The notes: generated by a model from the sequence alone, not told the origin. Shown: positions 1 through 12,750, counted from the first letter of the stretch. The stretch: DNA of 64,000 nucleotides from Ptychodera flava (GCF_041260155.1 NC_091931.1:17745166-17809165); one strand, 5' to 3'. A program made the numbers and translations.

Positions 1-389
1 GCAGACTCATTAAACTGGCGAATTTTTTTTTGTTCAAACTGCGCATTAGTGAACCCCAGATCAAGCACTGGTTAATTACCAGGTGATCAGACACGTCTGT
101 AAACACTGAAGATTAATGTGGTACGTTTTTATCAACTCAATTTCTAAAATATTGATTAATATAACAAGACACAACTTGGAAGAACTGTGATCACGTAAAC
201 AGCTAATTGTCAACAAATACAAATTCAAGAACTGGGATTTAGGGCTGCCGCTTTTACGAAGGAATTAAGAACAGTTGCCAGGGTAGTAAAGGTCTATTTA
301 TGTTTCACTTCGTGATAGACGATTTCTGTACATGTAGTGTCCCATTCAAGAGATACAAGTCACTGCATGTTCAGCATAACAGTAGAACT
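1..389. other. Unassigned sequence
   Basis: AT-rich sequence in which I see no gene, no terminal inverted repeats and no match to other parts of the window. It lies just upstream of the receptor relic and would correspond to decayed 5' flank of that copy, but I could not align it. Confidence 0.3.
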
Positions 390-680
390 CCCTGGTCTTG
401 AGGGCATGCTGTCCGGAAAACTGTCGAAGTCATTTCTTTGATCTATAATAATATTATTTGATGATTCTGATGTAACTTGGAAACTCTCTAACGACGACAG
501 CCCGACTTTGCTTCCGGATATGAATAATTCCCTTGTTTACGCTACCTTTGCTTTAGAAACTAAATCTTTGAATGGAAACGTAAGGCGGCAATGATAGTTC
601 AGAAGGAGATAACCTACATGAAAGAGGACACGTCGATACGTACGTTGCGTACAGCCTATAGTATTTGCAGTTGTCCTGCG
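390..680 (+). pseudogene. 5' relic of a TRH-receptor-like GPCR (copy 0)
   Basis: This stretch aligns with the leader and first 50 or so codons of the intact receptors. The leader match begins at a TCTTGAGGG...GTCCGGAAAAC block near 394 that corresponds to TCTTGAGGGACGTTGTCCTG upstream of receptor 4. The ATGAATAATTCC start is preserved at 521. The segment GGCAATGA.AGTTCAGAAGG (about 585-608) and the TM1 start GTTGCGTACAGCCTA (about 643-657) are also clear. The frame is broken by many indels and stops, and homology ends around 680 before TM1 is complete. Nothing of TM2-TM7 follows. It is the most decayed member of the cluster, in the same orientation as the others. That this is a relic is certain from the collinear blocks; its exact edges are approximate. 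Confidence 0.8.
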
Positions 681-1490
681 TGGCGTGTGGATGCCAGAAT
701 TCAAGGAGGAACTTGGTTTCGTACAGTTTGATGTAGAGCGAGGTTGTGTGTCAGGTTAGATTAGTGAACTGCGTTATGAAGAGCATTAATATCTCTTCCG
801 GTTAATTTAATAATCATTTTATATTATTGAAATCACACAAATATGATAATTCAAAAGCAGCTACTAAGTTCGTCATGCTTGGAGTCGCGTAGACCGAAAG
901 AGCCTTCGCTCGAGGGCGCTCTATACGCTCGTGGAGAGCACCCTGGAGCGACGGATCTTTCAGTGTGGGCCGCACGATATTCCAATCCACCAACAGCTTC
1001 TAGTTGATCTACAGTAACGTATATGTTTTTTTCCCGAAACATCCGCATATTTTATGATATTTAAAGCAGCTTTGTTTTTCCTAGCATATATGATTTTCAA
1101 TGGTCCTTCGTTTCATCGTATAAATACACTCCTGCTGAGGACGCCTTACACATACTCATGGTTTCATAGCCTTTCGGTCACAAGCATACTCGTTAAAGAT
1201 TATGAGAGGAAAGCAATTCGCGAAACACGGTTTCACAATGAATATATATTTACTTGAGTGATTTGAGTGAAAGTTTGGAGCATTATGTATTGGAATCGAT
1301 TGTGTACCAACTCTGCTCCTTATCCAAAATCGTCGCAGCACTGTCGGATCCCCGCCAATCATAGGCCCAGCCAATAAGTTTATCTACGGCGGAGATTCAA
1401 ATTGTTTTATTTGTTTTTGTGGCAATCTTAATAAAACATGATTTTGATCATCTGAAGTTATTTTATCTCTTTAACTTATTGAGGTAGAAC
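681..1490. other. Unassigned sequence
   Basis: No gene or repeat recognised. Short open frames here have no family features and are not supported by a second copy in the window. Confidence 0.3.
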
Positions 1491-1494
1491 GCGC

Positions 1495-1815
1495 CTCTTG
1501 GACAGATAGTCGGACTCTCAAATGTCAACTATTCGCTTCTGGTCTACTACTAGAGGGGGCTCATTTAAAACTCTTGGAGACTAATTTCACCGCCTTAGTT
1601 TTTCGAAAATCCAAAATTTAATTTCCCCTCATACAGTTAACGCGAGAATGGCTCCCATTTTGAATGTCAAATATCGCAAAATGTTGGGTAATCTGTTTCG
1701 CTAGTTCCAGCTTTACACGGTGATTTTTATTGTTTATTTTGTAAGAGAATGGTTGAAAGTTTCATTCGGGAAATTTGAGCAAAAGTTTACGTCTTTCACT
1801 TTCGAGGCGCATACT
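1495..1815 (+). repeat. Interspersed repeat D, copy 1
   Basis: About 320 bp that match 50636-50975 in the same orientation. Shared blocks include AAACTCTTGGAG / AAAGCTCTTGGAG, a core reading GCTCCCATTTTGAATGTCAA here and GGCGGCCATTTTGAATTTCA in the other copy, and a common GTGATTTTTATT / ATGATTTTTATT segment followed by AGTTGAAAG. Neither copy has coding capacity or obvious terminal repeats. The class is unknown. Confidence 0.6.
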
Positions 1816-2084
1816 TCCTTCACGTGCTTAAAAGAAGAAAGACTGGCTTTATTATTGGCTTTATCATTATTGATTTTTATTATATCACGATCTTTGTTTA
1901 TGGTCAGCAAGCTGCTCTGTAAACAATGCACAAGAAAGCGCCCCTATACGTATGTTGTGTATATGCTGTAAACTTGAAAGTTAGGGAACGCTGAGGGCAA
2001 TGGAAAAGGCACACGATATACTTGGATTCACAAGTGCACACTTTATATCGCGATACGACATAAAAGTGAGGCTAAGAAAGTTAT

Positions 2085-3350
2085 GTTTGGTAACTTTAGG
2101 ATAAAGCCATCAGTACAGAATAGACTATTCCCTGGCATTGCAGTGTATGGGAGACTTTCCTTTTAAAAAAATCGCGGCCACTTGTCAAATAAGTGCGAAA
2201 GTGATGTGAAATCACTAATCGAATTAAGATTAAAATCTTCATCGCTTTATACCAACGATTTTTGCCTTTGATCCCTTACGACAATCTGTGACCGCTCAAA
2301 GTATACTGTGGTTGCATTTGGACCCAGTGCGTGGTACTCCATTCTATACCTCTTGACTTTGCTGCAAGGACACAATTGACCTGTAGAAGTTTGGCGTGAA
2401 CTGGGAATGAGAAATGAGTAATTATGCAAGGTGTAGGTTTTGTTTGCATTGTATGGCAACTAACCACGCAAGGGCTCTAAGAGGGTCTGTGACCCTGTTA
2501 TCACTTTCTTTTGTGTATTCCAGCAAATGCATAATGAGAGTTTCTGACCAGAGCCTCACTATTATGGGTTAATTATGTTGACTATTCACGACCGTGTCTA
2601 TATTTATAGCATGAACTCGAATATGCTGATTTATTGTCAAGTACATCACAAATATTGACATAGTCATGAACACTATAGTTGTTTCACATACCGAGCACAT
2701 TGTATAAATATTGGAAATGAGGAAGAATAAAAACAATAATCATTTTCTAGTAAATAAATATTGGCAAAGTTGTGAATACTTTAATTGTTCCTCGTCTTTG
2801 AAATGGCAGTAGATTTATGAATTATATTATGAAATGTTACCCTACTAAATGGCCTCCTGCAGTGAAAATAAATGAAAAAAACAAGTTGGTTGGTGTTCTT
2901 GTGATTTATCCCTTCTTTAGAGACAAACGTGTCTGTAATTCAATGTGTCAGATCAAAATCCTACCGAATTTTCTTTTGGTCATTATTCATTCGTTCATTC
3001 ATTACATGTTATTGCCTATCTTTTTACACCATTCATTACTCAGTAATTGTTTTTGCCTGTTGCACTTTAATATAATCATACCAGACTGCAGGGCCCATGG
3101 CTGGGTCAATGATAGAGTACTCAACAATTCACGGCCGGTATACTTTGCAGAGTTGCACAGAATGAACATTTGAAAATGTGGAGATGTTCTGACATTTTAT
3201 GGACGTATTCAACGTCTGATTGGTCCTCGTACAACTGAGTCTAAAGAATTTGGTAGTCAATATAGGAAATATCAGGCACGCTAGCTTAGATCACCCTCTT
3301 TTTCATGCACTACGTCACATCAATAGTCAACAACGAAGGTCTTATAGATA
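2085..3350 (+). repeat. Receptor 5'-distal flank module A, diverged copy
   Basis: This segment is collinear with the first half of the 2.42 kb tandem unit at 17.7-26.3 kb. It starts at ATAAAGCCATCAGTACAGAA and ends around TCACATCAATAGTCAACAAC. The far end matches the last array half-copy (24930-26290) better than the inner copies, including the GATAGGTTGAGTGCCTGCCA tail. It is clearly older than the array copies. Open frames inside it are not conserved in the other copies, so it looks non-coding. Confidence 0.8.
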
Positions 3351-5330
3351 GGTTGAGTGCCTGCCAATTTCAGCCAATTTAATGTTCCTTCAAAATCACA
3401 AGTTTCCTTCCACATGCAGAACTCTTTGTGGATTAACAACCTTCCTATATACGATTCGTTTAATCAATTGTGCGAAATTCTGCAAATTTGCATTTTTTCG
3501 AGAAAGGTTCTACCGTTTCTACAAATTCCTTCAAGGCACGGAAGGCAACATTTGACAGTAGCAGGTTGAACTTAGTTTATCAGCAATTTGGATTAGTTAG
3601 CTTTAAGATGAGGTCGCGTATACATTTGCAACAGCTTAGCTCGGTTAGTAAATTGCCCTTTCTAATAGGGGATATGTGATCAAGTGGTTTTATGCTTTGA
3701 TGTCTGCTTTGTATCGTAAATCTGTACTTAAGATTCACTTTCACTTTTTATAGTGCATCGAGAATCATTATTAATCTAAGTCGTGATCAAATTTATAATT
3801 CTCTGTTTTTGTGGCAATGTTAGTCATTTTGTGAAACAAACTCTACCTTACTCTCCGACCCCCCCCCCCTGCCCCGCCTGGTTTACAGGCCCTAAAGAGG
3901 TGGGTAGATTTTTGTAGATCATGAGTTCTGCAAAGATGTTGTCAGAGACTTCGACTGAGGCAACAATTATATTTTATACAGCTCGAAAAAGATAGCTAAA
4001 GTCAAATAAAGTACAAGTATTAATGTTTGGTGTCAGTTACCAAATATGATCATAGTATGTTTATAAGGGTATAATATAAGCACAAGAGTGAAGAGCTGAT
4101 TTCACAGGTCTGCTTCTACGCAGTGATATCATTTTTATAATTATTTTTAAATGACCCATTGATTTGCAAAGACTAGCGTATGTTTCATATCTCTATCAGT
4201 TTCCTGAACATCAACTGCAAAAAGACTTGTGATAACAAGGAGAAGTGACTTAAAGCGGTCTGAGACATCGATGGTACTCACATATACCATTAAAATACTA
4301 TTGCAAGATAAGAAAGCATTATTTCTCGCGACTTGGAGACTTACTTAATGGTCTCTAGGCATGCAATGGCATCCCAATGCTCGAAGCAAAACTACCTAAC
4401 TAACTATAGAGTGTAAATTTGTGTTCCTTTGGTTTTCCTTTTCTCGTTTATCATTTAAAAGTAAAAACTACGAAAGATGTATTTCAGTTTTACCACCACT
4501 CACTGATTATTCATCAATAAATCTTGTCAGAAGTTGGAATGGAATGTTTTGTTAAGATAAAGTAAAGTGCAGTATGGTGACAAAGAACGTGCAAGTGACG
4601 TTTGCATTGATTTCTTTGCTGCTACTATAACCAACAATTGGTAATAATTCAAAATGTTAACACCTTTAATACAGTACTTGAAAGGCAAATTTGAAGTCTT
4701 AAAATTGTAAGATGGAAATTACTAGTTTTTTTAACAGAGCCATCTATGCATAAGTATAAGAATTATAAAGATTAATTTGTATCATGAAATGCTACGAATA
4801 AGTATCACCGAATGAGGTACCATCTAATTGTATATAGTGTGAGGTCAACAAACAAAGTTCAATCAGTACGAATGTTCAGAAGTGCGAAGTGTCAATGACA
4901 TAGAGGTTACATATGTATTACGGTCGGGATATAGCTATGAACCCTTCGAGTGCTGTATTTTTCCCCAACCAAACTTTACTACAACATTTTACCAATGCTT
5001 AAAAATTTTCTGTCATTTAATTGATAGTTTTGAACCAAATGGACATAACATTTAGCTACTTTTTATCAAAATTATGGCAAATATCTGAAAGAAAATGACT
5101 GGGGTATATTTTATGAAGGCAACAAAAATTGACTTTGGTGCTCTAAAGGTTAAATATCTATCACGTGTAACTAAATCAGGTCGTCTGTTGGTCATTGCAT
5201 TTGTGAGTACGCGATTTGCACTTTGTTAAGGACGTCTAAAATGCTCCATGTTACTTTATAGCTTCAAGAAAATAAATGCGTTTGAGTCTTCATCCTCACT
5301 TCAGAAAATGTCCTCTGTTTTCTTTGTGAT
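3351..5330. other. Unassigned AT-rich sequence
   Basis: About 2 kb without a recognisable gene. A run of ten or more C occurs near 3860. I found no inverted repeats and no second copy in the window. Confidence 0.3.
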
Positions 5331-5332
5331 TA

Positions 5333-8300
5333 GTCCAGTCAAAATAGGGTTAGACCCACCACAAATTGCAACAGAATTTTTTTCTTCAGAATGCATTTCA
5401 GAGAGGTACCCAGAACAACATATTAAAAGTTTACTCGAATCCACCTTGGGGAAATATGACTAATTTACATAAATCAAATATGGCGGCCAACCATCCGACA
5501 AAATAACATAATTGGCCATATATCACATGTTAAACAAGCTATTCCAGTGATTTCAAAGTCTGACACTAGTTATTTGGCCCAGGGAATCATTTTGGAGGTA
5601 TAATGTTTCATATAGGCTCTTCATTAATTTGCATAATTCCAATTGGCGGCCAACATTCCTACAAAAGACATTTCCGGTCATATACCACGTATTAAACAAG
5701 TTATTTCAGTGATTTTAAACTTTTAATATTTTTCTTGGGTATGAAGAAACACTTTAAGTGGTTCAACTTTTACAAAGAACCTTTGATAATTTGCATAAAT
5801 TAAATATGGCTGCCATATTAATGCCCCATAGCTTAATAGCTTATAATATAAATAAGGGTTTGGTATAGTATTTAGCACTAGGAAACTATCAAGAAGAAAC
5901 TGTTAAGTCCTTCGACATTCATTTTTAGCTCATATGTGGTATTGATATAAATACCAAAAAGGGCTTATATGGTGAGTCAATGGCATCTGTATGTCTGTAT
6001 GTATGTAGGTATGTATGTGCGGATGTATGTCCGTCACACGCAAAGGCTCCCATACCGCCAAAGCTACCATCTCAGTATTTGGTGTACAGGTAGATGCAGG
6101 GGTTGAGTTGTGACGTTGTTTCAGTGTCAAAAATATGCAAACGAGGTAAGAAAAGGGGAAATCCTGCAAATGCAGGAGTGGTGGCAATAACTGAAACAGC
6201 GCACACATCTGAGTAAGAGGTTTTTGACCTTCAACCTATTTGTATGCAGGGTACCTATTATGTGCGGGAGTGGTGGCATTAACTGAAACAGCTTATTAGT
6301 CATTTCCCGTGATTGTTAATGAACTGTGACATATTAACAGACCTGCTCAACCAGGCCTGCTCAACCATGGATGTCTATTTTTGTACATCCATGGTTGAAA
6401 GATTCTCTTCTATGCATGTTGCTAAAGTTGACCTCCAGTACCTAAAGTTTCAGACGTTATTTTCTTTTGTCATTCTTGTTTTTCTGGTTTAAATATTCCT
6501 TGTTGTTTTTCTGGTTGTGCAGAAATCATTGTCAATACATCAACGTAGAGTTTTCCTGCACTGAACAGATAGAAACAACACTTATTGTTGATCTTTGGTA
6601 TGTACCAATTCTGATCAAAATTGAGCGACACTGTATAATTGCAGTATTTTTAAAATTTTAATTTTTCTGTAATTTGTTAATTTGTGTTATTTTGTCGGAT
6701 GGCTGGCAGCCATATTTGATTTATGCAAATTAGACATATTTCCCCAAGGTGGATTCAAGTAAACTTTTAATATGTTGTTCAGGGTACCTCTCTGAAATGC
6801 ATTCGACTGTTAATGATTGTTAGTCTTCTGAATAATATATTCTCTTTCTGAATATAACATTGGATTCATCTGTGTAAGGCATTTCGTAATTTGTATGGGT
6901 GTTTAACACTGTACAGTATCTAAACATGTAATCTGTAATGTTTACTGGTAAAACAAAGACGTGTTCAAAATCTTTTGTTTTTAATTTAGACTGAACCCCC
7001 TTCTTATGGATGGGTGCATCTTTATAAGATCCCCTAGATGACAGGCAAGAAGTCATCACACATAACAGCAAAAATACAATAAACACAACAAAGCTAAAAT
7101 ACAGAAAAAATGATATGACCAAAATAAAAAATGCCATAATACACACAAATTGAAACTTAGCACTATTGCAAACAATGTCAGATTCATAAAAACTTTATGG
7201 AAACACAGACTCATAAAAATCTGAAAACTGCATGCTTTAGCAAAGGCTTACAATTAATCCAAAAACAGAATCCAACTATTACACAATACAAACAAATACA
7301 TCTTGAGTCATTTTTCCAAGTGTCATTTTTTCAGATGTACATGTTTGTATCGTGTAACAGTTGGATTCTGTGGGGCTGATGAGTTGTTTGAATTAATTTA
7401 AGCCTTTCCTAAGCATGCAATTTCCAATTTTTCGTGAGTTTACGTGTTGATCAAGTTTTTAAGAGTCTGAAATTTTTTGCATCAGAATTTTATTGCAAAA
7501 CAAAATAGTTGTTTTGTTATATAGCATTTAAAAAACAATGTGAAAATTTTAGAAAATTTGACCCAGCCAGACTAGAGTTATATTCTTAGCAAATCTTGAA
7601 ATTCGGATAAAAGGGAAGCAGAAAATCGGGTGATTTGCATAAATTTGCATAAATTGCCCCTTCTATATCATGCAACTTACGACTGCTTGCCAAGCTAAAA
7701 GGTAATCCTAACCAATTTTTAATCTTGGGTTAACAAATTAATCAAATTGGATGAATATTTGCAAAAAAAGTGAGCAAAATACGCTGCATTGGGTGCAATG
7801 CCCTCTTAACAGTTTTTTCTTGATATTCCGGTTGCTAAAAACTCTACAGAACCTTATTTATATAAGAAGCTATTTGGTCATTAATTTGGCAGCCATATTT
7901 AATTTCTGAAACTTATCAAAGTGTCTTTTAAAAACATTGAACCGCAAAAGGTGTTTCTTCATGCTCAAGAAATATATTTAAACTTCAAATGGCTGAAATA
8001 GATTTTTCAATACATGATATATGACAGAAATGTCTTTTGTAGGTATATTGGCCGCTCTATTGGATTTGTGCAAATTAACGAAGTGCCAGGCAAATCATTG
8101 CACCTCAAAAATCATTTGTCCATGCCTAAAAATATACTTTTAACTTTGAAATCACAGAAATAGCTTGTTTAAACCTTTGACTGCTTTAATTATTTACACA
8201 AAAATTTTAATGCAATATTTTACCAATTTCTGTGAACTTCTCTGAACGATTTTTCATAAATTTTGACCAAATGGACATCATTTTCCGGCAGCTACAGTTT

Positions 8301-9304
8301 TTTATCAAAATTTTGGCAAAAAGCAGAAAAATTGACTGTAATACATTTTATAAAGTTGACAATAATAGACTTTGGCGCCCAAAGGGTTAATACGTGGTAT
8401 ATGACAGAAAATGTCTTTTGTATGTATGTTGGCATCCCTATTGGATTTATGCAAATTAATGAAATACCTAAGTATGCAAATCATTGCATCTCGAAATTGT
8501 TTTTCCATGCCAAAGAAATATACTTTTAATTTGAAATCACAGAAATGGCTTGTTTAACCCTTTGACTGCCGTAATTTTTCACACCAAAATTTTAATGCAA
8601 TATTTTACCAATTTCTGCGAACTTTTCTGTACGTTTTTTCATAATTTTTGACCGAATGGATATCATTTTTCATTAGCTACATTTTTTATCAAAATATTGG
8701 CAAAAAGCAGAAAAATGACTGTGGTACATTTTATAAAGATGACAAAAATGGACCGTGGTGCCCAAACGGTTAATACGTGGTATATGACAGAAAATGTCTT
8801 TGTAGGTATGTTGGCCACCATATTGGATTTATGCAAATTAACAAATTACCTATGCAAATCATTGCATCTCGAAAAACGTTTGTCCATGCCTAAGAAATGT
8901 ACTTTTAACTTTAAAATTACTGAAGAGCTTGTTTAATATGTCGTATATGACCGAAAATGTCTTTTGTAGGAATGTTGGCCGCCATATTGGAATTATGCAA
9001 ATTAATGAAATGCCTATATGAAACATTATACCTCCAAATGATTCTCTGAGCCAAATAGCTAGTGTCAGACTTCGAAATCACTGAAATAGCTTGTTTAATA
9101 TGTGATATATGGTCAATTATGCTATTTTGTCGGATGGCTGGCAGCCATATTTGATTTATGCAAATTAGACATATTTCCCCAAGGTGGATTCGAGTAAACT
9201 TTTAATATGTTGTTCAGGGTACCTCTCTGAAATGCATTCTGAAGAAAAAAATTCTGTTGCAATTTGTGGTGGGTTAGGTGCCAAATCTCGTAGATTGACT
9301 GGAC
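5333..9304. mobile_element. Long palindromic DNA transposon, copy 1 (TA target duplication)
   Basis: The element begins GTCCAGTCAAAATAGGGTT and ends with the reverse complement GATTGACTGGAC, flanked by TA on both sides (5331-5332 and 9305-9306). The arms continue inward for several hundred bases: the block ACCACAAATTGCAACAGAAT near 5360 reappears inverted near 9260. The ACTCGAATCCACCTTGG block and the Y-GGCGGCCAA / TTATGCAAATT blocks also recur inverted. The right arm holds units of about 380 bp in tandem (8040-8940). No transposase is visible, so it is a non-autonomous element; the TA duplication fits a Tc1/mariner-type insertion, but the superfamily is not proved. A second copy lies at 37242-41773. 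Confidence 0.85.
5926..6805. mobile_element. Insertion inside palindromic transposon copy 1
   Basis: Sequence absent from the corresponding place in copy 2, where the left part runs straight on around 38710-38750. The insert starts TTAGCTCATATG, followed by a GTATGT-rich tract, the same head as the insertion at 11502. It contains a perfect 13-bp hairpin, CAACCATGGATGT / ACATCCATGGTTG (about 6363-6398). It ends with a detached piece of the host element's own right terminal arm (about 6690-6805). This suggests a second truncated copy or a rearrangement rather than one clean insertion. Confidence 0.6.
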
Positions 9305-9599
9305 TAGATGTTTTATGAACTCGCAAAAGTTAAGTTGAGAACAATGCCGGCTCAACGCGCCTTGTTAAACTGCACGTTTCTTATACAGTCAAGTGCAATG
9401 TGACTAAAATTGTCATGTCGAGGAATGAAAGCACGCAGACTCTAGGAAAGCGAATGAAAGTTTATACTTAAAATCGCAATTCAACATAAATGTTTGGTTA
9501 AGAAAGTCATGTTTGTTATCTTTGGACTGTTTTAGTGAAACATAAAGCCATCGGTATGGAATAGTCTTTGTACAGGTCTTGTAGACAACTTGCAGTAGA

Positions 9600-10200
9600 T
9601 AGTTTATGGATCTGTCATTTAAAAACAAAACATCGTCATTTGAAATTTAATAAGTGCAACAGAGGTGTTCACCAAATGAATTAAATTTAAAAACATCCTT
9701 GTCCGTAAACAAATGGTTTTCCCTTATTTATCTTCTAAACTGAGACGGCCCGTAAGTGTATTGCATTTTGAACCTATCCGCGCATACTTACATTTCTACA
9801 AATAAATCAATTAGGGAAGTATACAGTGGACCTTTAGATTCAAAAAACTGCTGTGCAAGATATTACCATGCCCTGCCTATCTCATTTTGATTGGTCGAGC
9901 TGAACCTAGTGACTGACCACAAATACACAGTAATGGTTTGTTTACATACCCGTGAATATGAATAATAAGATAAACAACTCAAAGTATCGTAACTTGACAG
10001 CTCAAACGTAAATCATAATCAATCACAAAATACAATGGAGCCTTGTTGGCCAAGTTGAGATACTATTTTCTGAAAAGATCTCGGGATTTGCCAATTTTTT
10101 ACAGCGTCCGTGACAGTGCGTCGCGTATTGCTCAGTTCTGGGGCCCAGTTGTCGTTCGCTTGTGAAATTTTCGGAAATTTTGACGGTTTTCTTGGGTCGT
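9600..10200 (+). repeat. Receptor 5' flank module C, copy before receptor 1
   Basis: Collinear with 26591-26960 and 27130-27270 ahead of receptor 2. Shared blocks include GATTGGTCGAGCTGAAC, GACCACAAATAC, ATGGTTTGTTTA and CCCGTGAATATGAAT. It is non-coding as far as I can see and marks the upstream part of the duplicated receptor unit. Confidence 0.7.
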
Positions 10201-10205
10201 TGATA

Positions 10206-10368
10206 ATATTATAGAAATAACGGGCGACGCGCTGACCATTAACGTTAATTTATGGGCGCGGGCTCGAGGAAAGCCAAATTAACGGGCTCGTTAATTTTGG
10301 CTTTCCTCTCGCCCTTGCCCATAAATAAACGTTAATGGTCAGCGCGTCGCCCGTTATTTCTATAATAT
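10206..10368. repeat. Near-perfect 79/80-bp hairpin
   Basis: The left arm 10206-10284 and right arm 10289-10368 are reverse complements with only a few mismatches around a 4-base spacer. The arms include AACGGGCGACGCGCTGACCA and its complement. The arms are much more GC-rich than the surroundings. A related sequence at 26935-26992 retains only one arm. It looks like a foldback or MITE-type element; no target duplication is clear. Confidence 0.85.
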
Positions 10369-10389
10369 ACCCTTTACATGAATTTCATA

Positions 10390-11495
10390 CCGCAGGGTTA
10401 TGAGAGATTCTTTGACTCTTTTCATATGAGTTGAGCTAACGATCATGGCTTCACTGGAGTATTCTATCGATCGCATGATGTGATGATTTAGTGCCTAGCT
10501 TTGAATTTCTAAATTATGCCGAATTTCACGACTGTGTCAATTCTAATGATAGACTTAAATGTGCTGACAGCTTTTATTTTATAAATATAATTGCTCCTTA
10601 TTTTCTTGTGCATGGTAAATATGAAAATGAAAAAACCGTGAACATTTTCAAGCGCTTGATAAATATTGACACAGTCGTATATATTACAATTGCTCCACTC
10701 ATTCGAGCACATCGACATAAATATTGGATATGAGGAACAATAAAAGCAAACAGCATTTTCATATACATCATAAATAAGAGCAAAGTTGTGAATATTATAT
10801 TGTCCTCATTTTCGCCATGACGTTGTTGTTATTATGCATCATAATTTGAAATATCACCTGGACTAAATTGTATTACCAGCCGAATGTGGAACTGCATACC
10901 TTCTTCCAGTGCAAACTTAAGATATAAATTTAACAGACAGACAATTTTTCAGGCAAACATTTTGAAGAGTCAGGAATTTTTCACCATATGGGTTAGTATT
11001 CTTTTCTCAATGATAGGAAGGTGAGATATGGCCAATATTGTCGAAATGACCGCTTTATAATCCTTGATATTCGCGGCAAAACGATATATCTTGTTGAAAT
11101 GGGTACATAGATATATCAGTATTTCGACAATTATCAAATTTCCTGCTTGATTTTCATACTCGCCTTTATGGTTTTTCCCTACATATGCTGATATGTCGAT
11201 ACACATATATGAGGATCTTGAACGAATTGTACTGCAATTCCTAAAACTAATCTCTTTAAATCATTCTTTCAGCATTTGCAGCATATGGAGTACATTTTGC
11301 AGTCATTCAGTTGTTGGGAAATTAAACCGATTGATTAATTTCAGTAATCTGGGATCTTTGATTTTCCATCACATGTTGAGGAACGTGAAATTCTAACTTT
11401 GCTTTTACTAGTTACTTAATGTTCAATGTTGTAATCAGAGTATCTCGTGACTGCACTGAATTTTATTGTGAAGAAGATAGAAATTAATGATGCTA
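10390..11495 (+). repeat. Receptor 5' flank, continued
   Basis: Collinear with 27890-28450 ahead of receptor 2, sharing GATTCTTTGACTCTTTT, AACGATCATGGCTTCACTG and CGCATGATG. The AT-rich part 10509-10870 is also a distant relative of module A. No gene is apparent; open frames differ between the copies. Confidence 0.65.
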
Positions 11496-11501
11496 TCATC
11501 A

Positions 11502-12540
11502 TTAGCTCATGTGTTCACACACGTGGGCTAATGTCGCAGCGATGTATGTCTGTATGTCTGCCTGTGTGTGTCTGTCGTCTGTCTGTGCGCTCGATATCTC
11601 AAAAACGGCTTATCAGATCAGAATCAAATCTGGCATATAGATTTAGTTTGCAAATGGCAAGAACAGATTAGTTTTTGGTGGGTGTGGCTTGCTTACTTTT
11701 TGCTCATTTGCATAGTTAATGATTTTAGAAAAAACGGCTATACATTGAGAACGACTGCAGACAATTCGATGGGTTTTGCTACAAATGTTGATCACACCAA
11801 GATATATCAGCAGTGGGAATCATTTAGGGGTGACATGAAAGATAGTTGCTAATTTGCATATTTAATGACTTTTCCTAATAAGGGATATATATCTGATTTG
11901 CCTTTATCAAAATTGGCCAAACTTGGTATGTATATTGAAAATACTATGATTTAACATTCTTGAAAGTCATTAAGCATTTTTTACTTCAGTCAATTCCTAA
12001 TTTGCATATTAAATGAACTTGGCTTATTGGGGATATATATCTGAATTAACTTGAAAATTGATTGCAGTTGTTGAAACTTGCTGTGTACATCAAAGATACT
12101 ATGATATAACATCATTGAAAGTCAAAAGACATTTTTACTTCAGCCAATTCCAAATTTGCATATTCGATGAATTTTCCTAATTAGTGATATATACCTGAAT
12201 TAACTTGACCAAAGTTGATGGAAACTGTCATGTACATTGAAGATACTATGTTACAACATTGTTGAAAAGTCAGTGAGCATTTTTACTTCAGCCAATTCCT
12301 AATTAGCAATTTAATGAACTTTGCTAATTAAGGATATATATCTGAATTGACTCGACCAAACTTCAAAAAACTTGCTACATATATTGAAGATACTATGATA
12401 CAACATTATTGAAAGTCATTAAGCATTTTTACTTCAGCCAATCCCTAATTTGCATACTTAACATATTTTTTAAGATTAGGGATATTTATCTAAATTGACA
12501 ATACCAAAGTTGACGCAACTTGCTATATGTATTACTGTGG
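11502..12540. repeat. Insertion with about 147-bp tandem repeats
   Basis: The insert opens with TTAGCTCATGTGTTCACACA and an ATGTCTGT-rich tract, then becomes a tandem array. The core AATTTGCATATTTAATGA or a close variant occurs near 11850, 11999, 12152, 12301 and 12447, a spacing of about 146-153 bp. Each unit also carries GATACTATGA...TAACATT and GAAAGTCA. The same repeat family lies in the opposite orientation at 56150-56850. There is no coding capacity. Confidence 0.8.
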
Positions 12541-12747
12541 TATGCAGATAAGAATGGACAGTGAAATTGATCTAAATGTTGTGTAATTGGTTTGTAAAGT
12601 TCTTTCAAAACTTACTACAGGATAGGTAATTTTAGTTTAGTTGCGGCAAACAACAGACGGATGATAGTGTTGTTTTACAGTTAGGCTCCCGCTGTAATTG
12701 TTGAGATATGAGCAATAAAATAGGAACTGATCAGTGTCTAAGAGTTC

Positions 12748-12750
<3 letters not shown>

